54,167 bases of DNA from Kiritimatiellia bacterium (GTDB lineage: Bacteria; Verrucomicrobiota; Kiritimatiellia; RFP12; UBA1067), in the NCBI GenBank assembly GCA_016296065.1, contig JAEDKA010000020.1, positions 1 to 54,167 of the forward strand. The letters are read 5' to 3'. This document shows positions 1-9,081 of this stretch, piece by piece. Under the pieces are notes generated by a model, which did no database searches, was not told the origin of the DNA, and worked only from the letters and a program-made list of their open reading frames with translations. A program made the position numbers and the translations under genes. Numbering within the stretch: position 1 is the first letter of the stretch; each line of letters opens with the position of its first letter.

Positions 1-2
1 AA

Positions 3-98
3 GGAGACAACCACTACGGCTTATTTAGAGTGTCTCAAATTCGGGGAATAGTGCAACGACCCCCCAGGAAGTCCGTCGCGGAGCGACGGACCCCCTAA
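3..98 (+). pseudogene. Possible C-terminal gene end, truncated by the window edge
   Basis: One frame is open from the window edge and begins GDNHYGLFRVS, which reads like a protein C-terminus. It then runs into the dispersed palindromic repeat and stops at 96-98 inside it. Either a repeat was inserted at the end of a gene or this is chance. The other frames at the edge stop sooner or look no better. No function can be assigned. Confidence 0.2.
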
Positions 99-170
99 GG
101 GGACGAACAAACAGGAGGTCCATCGCTCCGCGATGGACATAAGGCAGTGTAACCCTAATGGGTGGTTTCC
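66..170. repeat. Dispersed 105-bp repeat, copy A, with two palindromes
   Basis: Nearly identical to 23122-23226 (copy B), with a few substitutions. It holds a palindrome with 9-bp arms GTCCGTCGC/GCGACGGAC around GGA at 71-91, followed by CCCCCT. A second related palindrome (GTCCATCGC...GCGATGGAC) lies at about 114-136. It is noncoding, and the overlapping minus-strand ORF is an artefact. It is a REP-like element in form. The same first palindrome recurs at 32929, 53890 and 53996. Confidence 0.85.
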
Positions 171-295
171 AGTATGGCAGGCAGGACAGGGCGAGAGGCG
201 TCGTCGAGCGCTGGGAGAGGCTGTGCTCGAAGGGGCGCGGCGACGAGGCGGACGCCGAGAAGGACGCCTACTGCTTAATGGTGGATAGGACATGA
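158..295 (+). pseudogene. Small ORF, possible gene remnant
   Basis: A 45-codon ORF whose first codons lie in repeat copy A. The rest has plausible codon usage, including VVERWERLCSKGRG and DAEKDAYCLMVDRT. It has no ribosome-binding site. It may be the tail of a lost gene that followed the repeat, or chance. No family is recognised. Confidence 0.15.
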
Positions 296-413
296 CAAGG
301 GTGGAGCGCGGACGAGGGGAAAAGAGAACGCGGCACATTCGCCGCACCCTCTCGTTGTTCTCGGTTGTTTGTTAAACAGACGATTAAAAATTTGTAAAAC
401 AGACGTCATCGGC

Positions 414-442
414 TTGATTCCCGTGGGGGTTTTTGCTACAAT
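414..442 (+). promoter_or_regulatory. Sigma70-type promoter for the 472 gene
   Basis: TTGATT (414-419), a 17-nt spacer and TACAAT (437-442). The inferred leader is about 25 nt and contains AAGGAG at 460-465. Confidence 0.6.
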
Positions 443-471
443 TAAGTCAAATTCCACACAAGGAGACTAAC

Positions 472-3400
472 ATGAGACTGATGAAGAAATGTCTGGCGGC
501 CGCCGTGGCGTCCGCTTCTCTCGCCGCCCTGGCCGGCAATATGTGCCCAGACGGAATTGCCTATGCCGTTCCGCTGAAGGACGGCAAGGCGCCCGTCATC
601 GACGGATGCCTCGACGACTGGGACCTTTCAGCCGCAGAGCCGAGCTGGAACGCAGAGCAGTACGCGGACGAGCAGTACGCGAAGATCGCGTTCATGTACG
701 ACGACGATTTCTTCTACGTCGGCGTCGACATGGGGCTCTACGACCACGAGTACACGAATCCGAACCGCCCCGCCGACCGCTTCTGGAACGGCGACGTCAT
801 CCAGGTCCGCATCTGCACCGATCCGAAGCTGCCGCATCCGCTCCCCAGGGTGGAGACGGACGCGATAACGGCGATCAACCTGTGGAAGAACTCGCAGACC
901 GGCGAGGACCATCTGTTCATCACGGCTGGGCCCGGATGGAACCGCGTGATGAAGGACAAGCCCGCGGGGTCGGCCGTCAAGGTCGTGACAAAGGGTACGC
1001 ATTGCGTCATGGAGTCTCGCACGCCATGGAACATCCTCGGCGTTCCGTCGGGGAAGTGTCCGTTCAAGCCGGGCGAGATGATGAGCGCGTGCGTCGACGT
1101 GAAGTGGTCGCCGGGCAGCGACGGACACTACACCGCGCTTATCTTCGACAGGGACCCCGGCGCCTTCGCGTTCCAGAACCTCGGCAATTGGGGACGCATA
1201 GCCTTCTCCGCAAAGGGCGGACTCCCTCCGAAGCCGAAGACGCTCGAGGAGATCGCGAAGGCCGCGCGCGAGGTCGCGAACGCGCCGAGGGTCACCTCCA
1301 CTCCGATAAAGGTGACGATTCCGAAGAAGGGCAAGCTCTCCGTCAACATCGTCCGCGACGACGGCTGGGTCGTCAAGGAGCTGATGGGCGGCGAGCTGCA
1401 TGACGCCGGAGAGGTGACGGCGTACTGGGACGGACGCGACTCGCTCGGCTTCCCCTGCGAGACCGGACGCGAATACAAATGGAAGGCGTATCTCCACGAC
1501 GGACTCGACTGGGAGTATGTCGGAACGGTCGGCGTAAGCGGCAACCCGCCGTACGAGACGCCGGACAAGAAGGGCGGATGGGGAGCGGACCACGGTCCTG
1601 CGGTTGACGCCGCGTGCGACGACACCGGACGCTACTTCGTGTGGCATATCGCAGAGGGCGGACGCGGCATCGTCAAGACGGGCTTCGACGGCGAAGTGAT
1701 CTGGCGCACGTCGCCGTTCGTCGCCGGCGGGTTCTGTCCGTTCAACTGCGTCTGCGCCGAGAACGGCAAGGTGTGGATTGTCCTCGAGATGAACGGAGTG
1801 ACCCAGCTCATTCGCCTCGACGCGGCAACGGGCAACTACGAGCTCTTCCCCGACGGGCGCGGATCGATTCCGTTCCCCGCGTCGAAGAAGAAGCTCGACC
1901 TTCCGCTTAGGCGCGACTTCGCGCTCAACAGCGTCGGCTGCGCCGTCAAGGACGGGAAGGTCTACGTCTCCGACACGATGGGCGACAAGGTGTTCGTCCT
2001 CGACGGAAACACCGGCGCGGTTCTTGGCGAACTCGCGATTGCGCATCCGCGCGGAATATGCCTCTATGGCGACGGACTCCTCGTCGCACAGGCGAACGGC
2101 GACGTCTCGAAGCTTGGATTCGACGGGACGAAGCAGAAGCTTTTCGGCGGACTCGAGCTCCCGCACGGAATCGCGGTCGACGCGTCGGGCGCGGTGTATG
2201 TTTCCGACCACGGCTCGAGCCACCAGGTGAAGCGCTTCGTGAAGGGCGCGGACGGATGGAAGCTCGCCGCTGCATTCGGAAAGAAGGGCGGGCGTCCCGA
2301 CGCCGGCACGATCGAGAAGGAGAACTTCCGCTATCCGGCCGGCCTCGCCGTCGACAAGACGGGGACGCTTCTCGTTCCCGAAATGGCCGCCCCCAAGATC
2401 GTCAACCTTCTCGAGGCCGAGACGGGCAGGATTCTCCGCAAGTACTACGGCTACACCTCCTATGCGCCGACGACGTTCCCCGACTGCGATGATCCGCGCG
2501 AGGTCTACTACTCGCTCGCGGGCCCCGACTGCTTCGCCCGCGCGCACCTGAAGGAGGGCTCGATCGTCGGCGAGCCGGACGCGTGCTGGGACTTCGAGGC
2601 TGTGGGCTCGCCCGTCGGCTCGGTGGTCTCCACGATGAACACGCCGTATGTCATCCGCGCCGCGAACGGGAAGAAGTACCTCGTCGCCGACGGCGGACCT
2701 GGCTTCGGCTGCGGCGGATACGGCACGGACTACAAGACCGACTACGGAACCTGGGGACGTCCGATGATGCGCATCGACGCAAACGACGTGCTCACTCCCG
2801 TCGCGTGCGTCTGGAACACTGGACGCGAGGGCGACGCGCTTCTCGTGTGGTGCGACCGCAACGGCGACGGCCAGATCGGCAAGGACGAGCTCGATCCGCT
2901 CACGGGCGTCGGAGATGAGAAATACCGCTGGGCGCTCCAGAACGGGTCCATGTACGTGGACGACAAAGGCGACTGCTACATCACCTCGCAGAACCAGCGC
3001 ATCGTCAGGCTGAGGAACCGCGGGTGGAACGCGATCGGTGCTCCGAACTGGGACGTAAAGGGCGCGGAGATCGCGATTCCCGACGTGCTGCCTGGCGCGC
3101 ATGTGCATTCCGGATGGCGCTTCGGCTTCCTCGGCATGCGCCGCGACGCCGAGGGCAACTTCTACGCCGCGATCAACTGCAACTATCCGTACGTCACAGA
3201 GGAGTACTCCAAGTACATGCACCAAGGCATGGGCCATACCGCCGACATGAACGCCGTGTTCATGACGAAGTACGACAAGAACGGCAAGCTCGTGTGGCGC
3301 ACCGGCAGGAAGGCGATCGGCGGCGCCAAGCCGGGCGAGATTCTCCACCACTGGTGCTATGCCGGACTCGTCAACGACGAGTATTCCGTCGCCGCCAGCG

Positions 3401-4317
3401 AATGGGCGTGCTTCACGTTCTACACGAAGGACGGATTCTACGTCGACCGCATCTTCGACACTCCCGGACTCAAGCCCGCAGACAAGGTCGGCCCCAAGGG
3501 GATGGGAGGCGAGGATTTCTCCGGACAGATCGTCTACTACCCCGAGCGCGACGAGGTGTGGGCATACAACGAGGGCCATGTCTTCAAGGTTCTCGGCTTC
3601 GAGAAGGGGCGCGTCAAGGGCGAGTGGCGCACCGAGGGCAAGGTCAGGCTCGAAACGGTCGATCCTCTTGACTTCACCGGAAAGAAGAAGGCCGTCGGCG
3701 ACGTCAAGTTCAAGGTCGAGGGCGGGAAGGCCGTCTTCACTGCGCACGTAACGGACGATTCCCCGCTCGTGAACGTCGCGGGAGATATCGGGGCGGTCTT
3801 CAAGGGCGGAGACGCCGTCGGCTTTGAGGTCGGACCCAAGGACGCGGCGGCCTCGCTCGGGACGATTCCGGAGAGGAATCCGCAGGGCCGCCACATCGGC
3901 TTCGCCCGCGTCCTCGCGGCGCGGCTCGGCGGGAAGGACCGCGTGATCGCGTTCAAGCCGTTCACGAACCAGGAGAAGCGTCCGCTCTCCTACTCGACGC
4001 CCGCTGGCGGCGACTCCGCCTTCGAGTTCGTCGGCGAGGTTCCGGGAGCAGAGGTCGTCTTCAAGGTCGACGCGGACAGGAAGGGCTACAAGGCGCAGAT
4101 CACCGTTCCGGCCGAGTTCCTCGAGCTTGACTTCGCGAAGGGCTTCGCGTTCGAGGCGGAGGCGCTTCTCTCCGGCGAGGGCCAGCGCGGGCTCGGCACG
4201 GTCGAGCGCTGCTACCTGAACAGCCCCGACTCGTCCGAGACGACGATGACGGATGACGTTCCGACCGAGTCCAGGCTCTATCCCAAGGGCTGGGGCGACG
4301 GCGCGGACGTCAAGTAG
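472..4317 (+). CDS. Large exported CBM9-like / NHL beta-propeller protein
   Basis: 1281 residues. The start at 472 was chosen because AAGGAG lies 6 nt upstream and the following residues form a signal peptide (about 1-32, ending GIAYA). An ATG 39 nt upstream in frame lacks a ribosome-binding site. Residues about 33-250 resemble the CBM9/DOMON-like carbohydrate-binding fold (VIDGCLDDWD motif). A FlgD/Ig-like piece (about 290-350) and an NHL-type propeller (about 370-760) follow. An EF-hand-like calcium loop DRNGDGQIGKDEL sits near 795. The last 200 residues again look CBM9-like. It stands alone with its own promoter and terminator. A surface or periplasmic glycan-binding role is inferred; no catalytic motif was found. 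The whole reverse strand is also open, a GC-skew artefact. Confidence 0.85.
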   Translation: MRLMKKCLAAAVASASLAALAGNMCPDGIAYAVPLKDGKAPVIDGCLDDWDLSAAEPSWNAEQYADEQYAKIAFMYDDDFFYVGVDMGLYDHEYTNPNRPADRFWNGDVIQVRICTDPKLPHPLPRVETDAITAINLWKNSQTGEDHLFITAGPGWNRVMKDKPAGSAVKVVTKGTHCVMESRTPWNILGVPSGKCPFKPGEMMSACVDVKWSPGSDGHYTALIFDRDPGAFAFQNLGNWGRIAFSAKGGLPPKPKTLEEIAKAAREVANAPRVTSTPIKVTIPKKGKLSVNIVRDDGWVVKELMGGELHDAGEVTAYWDGRDSLGFPCETGREYKWKAYLHDGLDWEYVGTVGVSGNPPYETPDKKGGWGADHGPAVDAACDDTGRYFVWHIAEGGRGIVKTGFDGEVIWRTSPFVAGGFCPFNCVCAENGKVWIVLEMNGVTQLIRLDAATGNYELFPDGRGSIPFPASKKKLDLPLRRDFALNSVGCAVKDGKVYVSDTMGDKVFVLDGNTGAVLGELAIAHPRGICLYGDGLLVAQANGDVSKLGFDGTKQKLFGGLELPHGIAVDASGAVYVSDHGSSHQVKRFVKGADGWKLAAAFGKKGGRPDAGTIEKENFRYPAGLAVDKTGTLLVPEMAAPKIVNLLEAETGRILRKYYGYTSYAPTTFPDCDDPREVYYSLAGPDCFARAHLKEGSIVGEPDACWDFEAVGSPVGSVVSTMNTPYVIRAANGKKYLVADGGPGFGCGGYGTDYKTDYGTWGRPMMRIDANDVLTPVACVWNTGREGDALLVWCDRNGDGQIGKDELDPLTGVGDEKYRWALQNGSMYVDDKGDCYITSQNQRIVRLRNRGWNAIGAPNWDVKGAEIAIPDVLPGAHVHSGWRFGFLGMRRDAEGNFYAAINCNYPYVTEEYSKYMHQGMGHTADMNAVFMTKYDKNGKLVWRTGRKAIGGAKPGEILHHWCYAGLVNDEYSVAASEWACFTFYTKDGFYVDRIFDTPGLKPADKVGPKGMGGEDFSGQIVYYPERDEVWAYNEGHVFKVLGFEKGRVKGEWRTEGKVRLETVDPLDFTGKKKAVGDVKFKVEGGKAVFTAHVTDDSPLVNVAGDIGAVFKGGDAVGFEVGPKDAAASLGTIPERNPQGRHIGFARVLAARLGGKDRVIAFKPFTNQEKRPLSYSTPAGGDSAFEFVGEVPGAEVVFKVDADRKGYKAQITVPAEFLELDFAKGFAFEAEALLSGEGQRGLGTVERCYLNSPDSSETTMTDDVPTESRLYPKGWGDGADVK

Positions 4318-4342
4318 TCAAGGCAGTGCCAGGACGGCATAT

Positions 4343-4374
4343 ACGGCGCGGACGCGGCTGTGCGCCCGCGCCGT
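4343..4374 (+). terminator. Intrinsic terminator after the 472 gene
   Basis: A perfect 9-bp stem, ACGGCGCGG paired with CCGCGCCGT, with a 14-nt loop, followed by TTTCGTT. It lies 25 nt after the stop codon. Confidence 0.6.
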
Positions 4375-4393
4375 TTCGTTCGCCGCGGGGGGG

Positions 4394-4423
4394 TTGCGCG
4401 CGTGGCGGCGTTTTTGGTATACT
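4394..4423 (+). promoter_or_regulatory. Promoter for rpsO-pnp
   Basis: TTGCGC (4394-4399), an 18-nt spacer and TATACT (4418-4423), preceded by TTGG as at several other promoters in this window. Confidence 0.5.
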
Positions 4424-4429
4424 ATGCGG

Positions 4430-4567
4430 CAATCCTGCGACTGTCTTAGGAGGTTGTCCCTGCCGCGGGTGCTCGAAATTCGGGCGTTCGGTGCCTCATG
4501 GTGAGGCCACTGGCAGGGGTGTCTATGCTTCCCGGTTCGCAGAATTAAAGAGAAAGATACAGATAAA
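4430..4567 (+). ncRNA. Structured 5' leader of rpsO, candidate S15 autoregulatory RNA
   Basis: The leader is about 140 nt. CCTGCC near 4459 can pair with GGCAGG near 4512, enclosing a strong hairpin built from GTGCCTCA and TGAGGCCAC (about 4490-4510). S15 leaders in several bacterial groups fold to bind S15 and repress their own translation. Whether this one does is inference from position and fold only; no known class was matched. Confidence 0.35.
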
Positions 4568-4828
4568 ATGAAGATCGACAAGGCCGCAATCAAGTCCGAA
4601 TTCCAGCGTCACGACCGCGACACGGGTTCCTCCGAGGTTCAGATCGCGCTCCTCACGAAGGAGATCGAGGCCCTCACCGCGCACCTCAAGGCCAACCACA
4701 AGGACCACAGCTCGCGCTACGGCCTCCTCCGCAAGGTCCAGAACCGCCGCAACCTCCTCGACTACCTGAAGCGCGAGAACGAGGCGGGCTACCGCGAGCT
4801 CATCAAGAAGCTCGGCATCCGCCGCTAA
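4568..4828 (+). CDS. rpsO: 30S ribosomal protein S15
   Basis: 86 residues, close to the usual 88-89. The family signature is clear: the conserved DTGSSEVQIALLT stretch near residues 18-30 and the HKDHSSRYGLL..V..RR.LLDYLK helix. S15 binds 16S rRNA directly and nucleates the small-subunit platform. The ribosome-binding site is weak (purine-rich AGAGAAAG). It is followed by pnp after 28 nt, the classic rpsO-pnp order found in many bacteria, so the two are almost certainly cotranscribed. The upstream leader is long and foldable. Confidence 0.98.
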   Translation: MKIDKAAIKSEFQRHDRDTGSSEVQIALLTKEIEALTAHLKANHKDHSSRYGLLRKVQNRRNLLDYLKRENEAGYRELIKKLGIRR

Positions 4829-4856
4829 GCGATTGACAAACAGAAAGAAAAAGACA

Positions 4857-6971
4857 ATGCAAGGAACAAAGCAGTTCAAGGTCAACATCGCGGGGACGGA
4901 CCTCGTGATCGAGACCGGGCTCCTGGCGCAGCAGGCCGCCGGAGCCGTCACCGTCTCGTACGGTGACAACACCGTCTTTACGGCGGTGACCAATACCGAC
5001 ACGCCGCGGGAGGGCATCGACTTTTTCCCGCTGCAGTGCGAGTATCGCGAGAAGTTCTACGCCGCCGGCAAGTTCCCGGGCGGCTTCTTCAAGCGCGAGG
5101 CGCGTCCGACGAGCAAGGAGATCCTGACGGCCCGCATGTGCGACCGTCCGATCCGTCCGCTCTTCCCCGACGGCTACTACAACGACGTCCAGGTCAACTC
5201 CACGCTCATCCAGAGCGACGGCACGCGCGAGGCCGACTTCCTCGCCGTCAACGCCTCCTCCGCGGCGCTCCACATCTCGGACATCCCGTTCATGGGCCCG
5301 ATCGGCTGCGTCAGGATCGGCCGCATCGACGGGCAGTGGGTCATCAACCCCACGCACGAGCAGAAGGCCAAGAGCGACATCGACCTCCTCTACGCCGGCA
5401 TCCGCGGCAAGTTCCTCATGATGGAGGGCTCCGCCAGCGAGATCAGCGACGAGGACTTCATCGCGGCCCTCAAGCGCGCGCACGAGGAAGTCGAGAAGAT
5501 CATCGACCTCCAGATCGAGATGCGCCGTGCGCTCGGGAAGCCCGACAAGGACATCAACGACATCCCGCAGCCCGCGGACAAGATGGACTTCATGCGCAAG
5601 GAGGGCGGCGAGGCCCTCGCGGCCGCGCTCCTCATCAAGGGCAAGCTCGAGCGTCAGGGCAAGGTCTCCGCGATCAAGGAGGACCTCCTCAAGAAGGTCG
5701 CCGAGAAGTGGCCCGAGGTCGACGCAGTCGGCTTTGTGCACCTCTTCGACGCGCTCGAGATCGAGACCGTCCGCAAGAACGTGCTCGAGAAGGGGCTCCG
5801 CATCGACGGACGCGCCCAGCACGAGATCCGTCCGCTCTCCGCGCAGGTAGGCGTGTTCCCGCGCCTCCACGGCTCGGCGATCTTCTCGCGCGGCGAGACG
5901 CAGTCGTTCGCGACGGTCACGCTCGGCACGAAGAAGGACGCGCAGGAGCTCGATTCCGTGACGGGAGGCGATCCCTCCAAGCGGTTCATGCTCCACTACA
6001 ACTTCCCGCCCTACTGCACGGGCGAGGTCGGGCGCCTCGGCTCCACCGGACGCCGCGAGATCGGCCACGGCGCTCTCGCAGAGCGCTCGATCGCGGAGGT
6101 TCTCCCCGACGATTTCCCGTACTCGATCCGCGTCGTCAGCGAGATCATGGGCTCCAACGGCTCCTCGTCGATGGCGTCGATCTGCAACGGCTGCCTCGCG
6201 CTTATGGACGCGGGCGTTCCGCTGAAGCGCACCGTCGCCGGCATCTCCATCGGCCTCTTCACCAACGAAGACCAGTCACAGAAGGTTCTCGTGACCGACA
6301 TTCTCGGCGCGGAGGACCACTGCGGCGACATGGACTTCAAGGTCGGCGGCACGAGGAAGGGCATCACGGGCTTCCAGGTGGACCTCAAGCTCCGCGGCCT
6401 CACGTGGGACCTCGTCGAGGGCGCGGTCAAGGCCGCGCACGACGCGCGCCTCAAGATCATCGACTTCATGGAGTCCGTAATCCCCGCCCCGCGCGCCGAG
6501 CTCAACAAGTACGCGCCGCGGATCGAGGAGATGCAGATCCCCGTCGACAAGATCGGCGCGCTCATCGGGCCCGGAGGCTCGAACATCCGCGCGATCGTCG
6601 AGATGACCGGCGCGCAGATCGACATCGACGACGACGGCAAGGTCGCGATCTTCGCGACGTCGAAGGAGTCGATGGAGGCCGCCAAGCTCGAGGTCGGCAA
6701 GGTCTCGGCCGTGGCCGAGGTCGGCAAGATCTACGAGGGCAAGGTCACGAGCGTGAAGGACTTCGGCGCGTTCGTCGAGATCCTCCCCGGGCTCGAGGGC
6801 CTCTGCCACATCTCCGAGTTCTCGGACAAGTTCCTCAAGTCCATGGACGGAATCTGCAAGGTCGGCGACGTGATCAAGGTCAAGTGCGTCGACATCGACG
6901 AGCAGCGCGGGCGCATCAAGCTCTCGCGCAAGGCCGCGATGGCCGAGCTCGACGCCGAAGCCGCCAAGTAA
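4857..6971 (+). CDS. pnp: Polyribonucleotide nucleotidyltransferase (PNPase)
   Basis: 704 residues, the standard length. It is a phosphorolytic 3'-5' exoribonuclease of the RNA degradation machinery. It contains two RNase PH-like domains with the linker helical region. The second core carries GAEDHCGDMDFKVGGT near 485-500, the active-site stretch. A KH domain (GPGGSNIRAI, about 570) and a C-terminal S1 domain (EGKVTSVKDFGAFVE, about 627-641) follow. The ATG at 4857 fits the family's N-terminus better than a TTG at 4833, which would add eight basic residues. It lies immediately downstream of rpsO and ends at a strong terminator. Confidence 0.98.
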   Translation: MQGTKQFKVNIAGTDLVIETGLLAQQAAGAVTVSYGDNTVFTAVTNTDTPREGIDFFPLQCEYREKFYAAGKFPGGFFKREARPTSKEILTARMCDRPIRPLFPDGYYNDVQVNSTLIQSDGTREADFLAVNASSAALHISDIPFMGPIGCVRIGRIDGQWVINPTHEQKAKSDIDLLYAGIRGKFLMMEGSASEISDEDFIAALKRAHEEVEKIIDLQIEMRRALGKPDKDINDIPQPADKMDFMRKEGGEALAAALLIKGKLERQGKVSAIKEDLLKKVAEKWPEVDAVGFVHLFDALEIETVRKNVLEKGLRIDGRAQHEIRPLSAQVGVFPRLHGSAIFSRGETQSFATVTLGTKKDAQELDSVTGGDPSKRFMLHYNFPPYCTGEVGRLGSTGRREIGHGALAERSIAEVLPDDFPYSIRVVSEIMGSNGSSSMASICNGCLALMDAGVPLKRTVAGISIGLFTNEDQSQKVLVTDILGAEDHCGDMDFKVGGTRKGITGFQVDLKLRGLTWDLVEGAVKAAHDARLKIIDFMESVIPAPRAELNKYAPRIEEMQIPVDKIGALIGPGGSNIRAIVEMTGAQIDIDDDGKVAIFATSKESMEAAKLEVGKVSAVAEVGKIYEGKVTSVKDFGAFVEILPGLEGLCHISEFSDKFLKSMDGICKVGDVIKVKCVDIDEQRGRIKLSRKAAMAELDAEAAK

Positions 6972-6994
6972 GGGCGGCCAGCAAGGCGAAACGA

Positions 6995-7022
6995 CGGGGC
7001 GCGGCACATCTGCCGCGCCCCG
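6995..7022 (+). terminator. Intrinsic terminator after pnp
   Basis: A 12-bp perfect stem (CGGGGCGCGGCA with its complement) and a 4-nt loop CATC. The T-run is short because the ung promoter begins at once. Confidence 0.75.
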
Positions 7023-7026
7023 TTAT

Positions 7027-7034
7027 GCTATAAT
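7027..7034 (+). promoter_or_regulatory. ung promoter, leaderless type
   Basis: TATAAT at 7029-7034 ends 6 nt before the ung ATG. This puts the expected transcription start at or next to the start codon. The -35 region would fall inside the pnp terminator stem, and no -35 match is seen. Confidence 0.6.
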
Positions 7035-7040
7035 ATTGTC

Positions 7041-7679
7041 ATGGAAGTCAAGATCGAGGAGTCGTGGAAGCGCGTGCTGGCGGAGGAGTTCGAAAAGCCA
7101 TACTTCGCCAGTCTCGCCGAATTCGTCAAGTCGGCCTACAGAAGCGGAATAGTCTATCCGCCTCCGGGCAAGATATTCAACGCCTTTAACCGCACTCCCT
7201 TTGACGCCGTGAAAGTAGTCATCCTTGGACAGGATCCGTACCACGAGCCGGGACAGGCCCAGGGACTGGCGTTCTACGTTCCGCCGGACGTGCAGCCTCC
7301 GCCCTCGCTCGTGAACATTTCAAAGGAACTCGGACATATGCCCGATCTCCTGAAGTGGACTGATCAGGGGGTGCTTCTCCTCAACGCGACGCTTACCGTC
7401 GCCGCACATCGAGCTGGCAGCCACCAGAACAAGGGATGGGAGGTCTTTACGGATGCCGTTGTCCGCTCTCTGGCGGAGCGGCGAGAGCACCTCGTTTTCA
7501 TCCTTTGGGGCGCGTATGCTCAGAGGAAGGGTGCTTTCATCGACCGCACAAGGCATTGCGTCATCACCTCGCCGCATCCGTCTCCGCTCTCCGCACATAG
7601 GGGTTTCTTCGGCTCGCGCCCGTTCGCAAAGGCCAACGAATACCTCGCCAAGCACGGAATTTCCCAGATTGATTGGTAG
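7041..7679 (+). CDS. ung: Uracil-DNA glycosylase, family 1
   Basis: 212 residues, slightly shorter than the E. coli enzyme. It excises uracil from DNA in base-excision repair. Family-1 motifs are intact: the water-activating loop GQDPYH with Asp65, LLLNATLTV, and the DNA-intercalation loop HPSPLSAHRG with His179. No ribosome-binding site precedes the ATG and the -10 box lies 6 nt upstream, so the mRNA is probably leaderless. It is separated from pnp by a terminator and therefore expressed independently. Confidence 0.97.
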   Translation: MEVKIEESWKRVLAEEFEKPYFASLAEFVKSAYRSGIVYPPPGKIFNAFNRTPFDAVKVVILGQDPYHEPGQAQGLAFYVPPDVQPPPSLVNISKELGHMPDLLKWTDQGVLLLNATLTVAAHRAGSHQNKGWEVFTDAVVRSLAERREHLVFILWGAYAQRKGAFIDRTRHCVITSPHPSPLSAHRGFFGSRPFAKANEYLAKHGISQIDW

Positions 7680-7757
7680 AAGTTCGCCTTGGCTTATAAG
7701 AAAATTTGGTAAAAATGCTCGATAATTGCGAGATATTATCATATAAAGTGCGCCCCG

Positions 7758-7786
7758 TTGACTTTTGCGACAAAAAAGCATATAAT
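7758..7786 (+). promoter_or_regulatory. Strong sigma70-type promoter for the FadL-like gene
   Basis: TTGACT (7758-7763), exactly 17 nt, then TATAAT (7781-7786). An ATG follows after only 6 nt. Confidence 0.75.
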
Positions 7787-7792
7787 GTCACA

Positions 7793-9061
7793 ATGTTTAC
7801 GTTACAAAAGGAAACAAAAACAAAAATGAAAAAGATTCTTTCACTGACAGTGGTAATTTTTGCGGCTTCGGCGGCGTTTTCGTCCGGTTTCGGACTCTAC
7901 GAGCCGACGGCGGTCGGTACGTCCTACGGCGGGGCGCTTCTCGGCAAGGGCCTTGACGGCTCGGCGAACTCGATCAACCCCGCGACGCTTGACGACATCA
8001 CGAACATCACGGTCCAGGCTGGATTCGTCACCGAGCATCCGCGCGGGCGCATCAAGATTTCCCGTGGCGGCATCACGCACCGTTCCAAGCCGCTCGATCC
8101 CGGCTTTTTCGTGCTTCCGCACTTCCAGGTCGTAGCGCCTGCGCTCTGGGGCTTCACGTTCGGTCTCGGCATTTCCCCGGAGTATGGTCTCGGCAGCAGC
8201 CTTTCTCACAGCAGCCTCATGACCTGGAGCTCGAAGGAGACGACGATCGAGGGCTTCGTGATCAACCCCAACCTCTCGTACCGCATCACCGACAACTGGT
8301 CGATCGGCGGCGGTGCTAGGCTGCTCTTTTTCGATTTCGAGCAGTATTCCTATCCGGGTGCGTACGCGGCTGACATCAATCCGCAGGCGGCGCTCATCCG
8401 CAACCACCTGCACGGCAACAACGGGCTCAGCTCATGCGGCTTCCAGCTCGGCACGCGCTACAAAGTGCTCGACAACCTCTCCGTCGGCGCGGTCTACAAG
8501 AGCAAGATCGACACGCGCGTGAAGGGGCACTCGAACCTGCGCTATCCGCCCTACGTGCTCGGCGGTGCGGCGTCCGCGAACCTCGACGTCCCGCAGTCCA
8601 TCGCCGCCGGTCTCAACTGGGACATCACGGATGACTGGCATCTCGGCGCGATGGTTTCGTGGACCGACTGGTCCGAGCTCGAGCGCATAGACTTCAAGCT
8701 CCCCGTCTCCCAGGGCGACAAGACGACGAAGCTGCGCTGGAAGGACTCCTGGCGCGTCGGCATCGCCCCGTCGTGGGACTTCGCGCGTGACTGGACGGCC
8801 GTCGTCTCCTATGTCTACGACTCGAACGTCTGCCCGTCCGACCAGGAATCCGTCATGCTTCCTCCCGGCGACCGTCAGATCGTCTCCGGCGGACTCACCT
8901 GGCGCCTGACCGACAACCTCCAGATCGACGTCACGTACGGAATCGTCGTCATGGGATGCAAGTCGATGCACATGAACGATCCGCTCGGACGCAAGTATCG
9001 CTTCGAGTGCCACCGCGGCCTTTCGCACGCGGCGGGCTGCACGCTCACCTATCGCTTCTGA
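7793..9061 (+). CDS. OmpP1/FadL/TodX-family outer-membrane protein
   Basis: 422 residues from 7793, or 411 from the ATG at 7826. The second start gives a textbook signal peptide (MKKILSLTVVIFAASAAFSSG). The first sits 6 nt behind the -10 box and would be leaderless, so the choice is open. After cleavage the N-terminus GFGLYEPTAVGTSYGGALLGKGLDGSA... shows the FadL hallmark of a short hydrophobic hatch with NPA (SINPATL). The rest is a beta-barrel pattern ending in an aromatic terminal residue (LTYRF), as outer-membrane barrels need. It probably admits hydrophobic or aromatic compounds; the substrate is unknown. It is monocistronic. Confidence 0.88.
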   Translation: MFTLQKETKTKMKKILSLTVVIFAASAAFSSGFGLYEPTAVGTSYGGALLGKGLDGSANSINPATLDDITNITVQAGFVTEHPRGRIKISRGGITHRSKPLDPGFFVLPHFQVVAPALWGFTFGLGISPEYGLGSSLSHSSLMTWSSKETTIEGFVINPNLSYRITDNWSIGGGARLLFFDFEQYSYPGAYAADINPQAALIRNHLHGNNGLSSCGFQLGTRYKVLDNLSVGAVYKSKIDTRVKGHSNLRYPPYVLGGAASANLDVPQSIAAGLNWDITDDWHLGAMVSWTDWSELERIDFKLPVSQGDKTTKLRWKDSWRVGIAPSWDFARDWTAVVSYVYDSNVCPSDQESVMLPPGDRQIVSGGLTWRLTDNLQIDVTYGIVVMGCKSMHMNDPLGRKYRFECHRGLSHAAGCTLTYRF

Positions 9062-9081
9062 TACCGGCAGAAGTGCATCTG

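Noticed and set aside
628..3894. 1088-codon minus-strand ORF opposite the CBM9/NHL gene
   Set aside because: The composition is Arg/Val/Glu-rich with no domain, and it has no ribosome-binding site. It is an antisense shadow caused by high third-position GC.
4430..4567. Leader considered as SRP RNA or a tRNA-like element
   Set aside because: The conserved SRP tetraloop/asymmetric-loop sequence and any tRNA acceptor and T-arm pattern are absent.
4803..6068. 421-codon minus-strand ORF opposite pnp
   Set aside because: Antisense shadow of a universally conserved gene; no recognisable motif.
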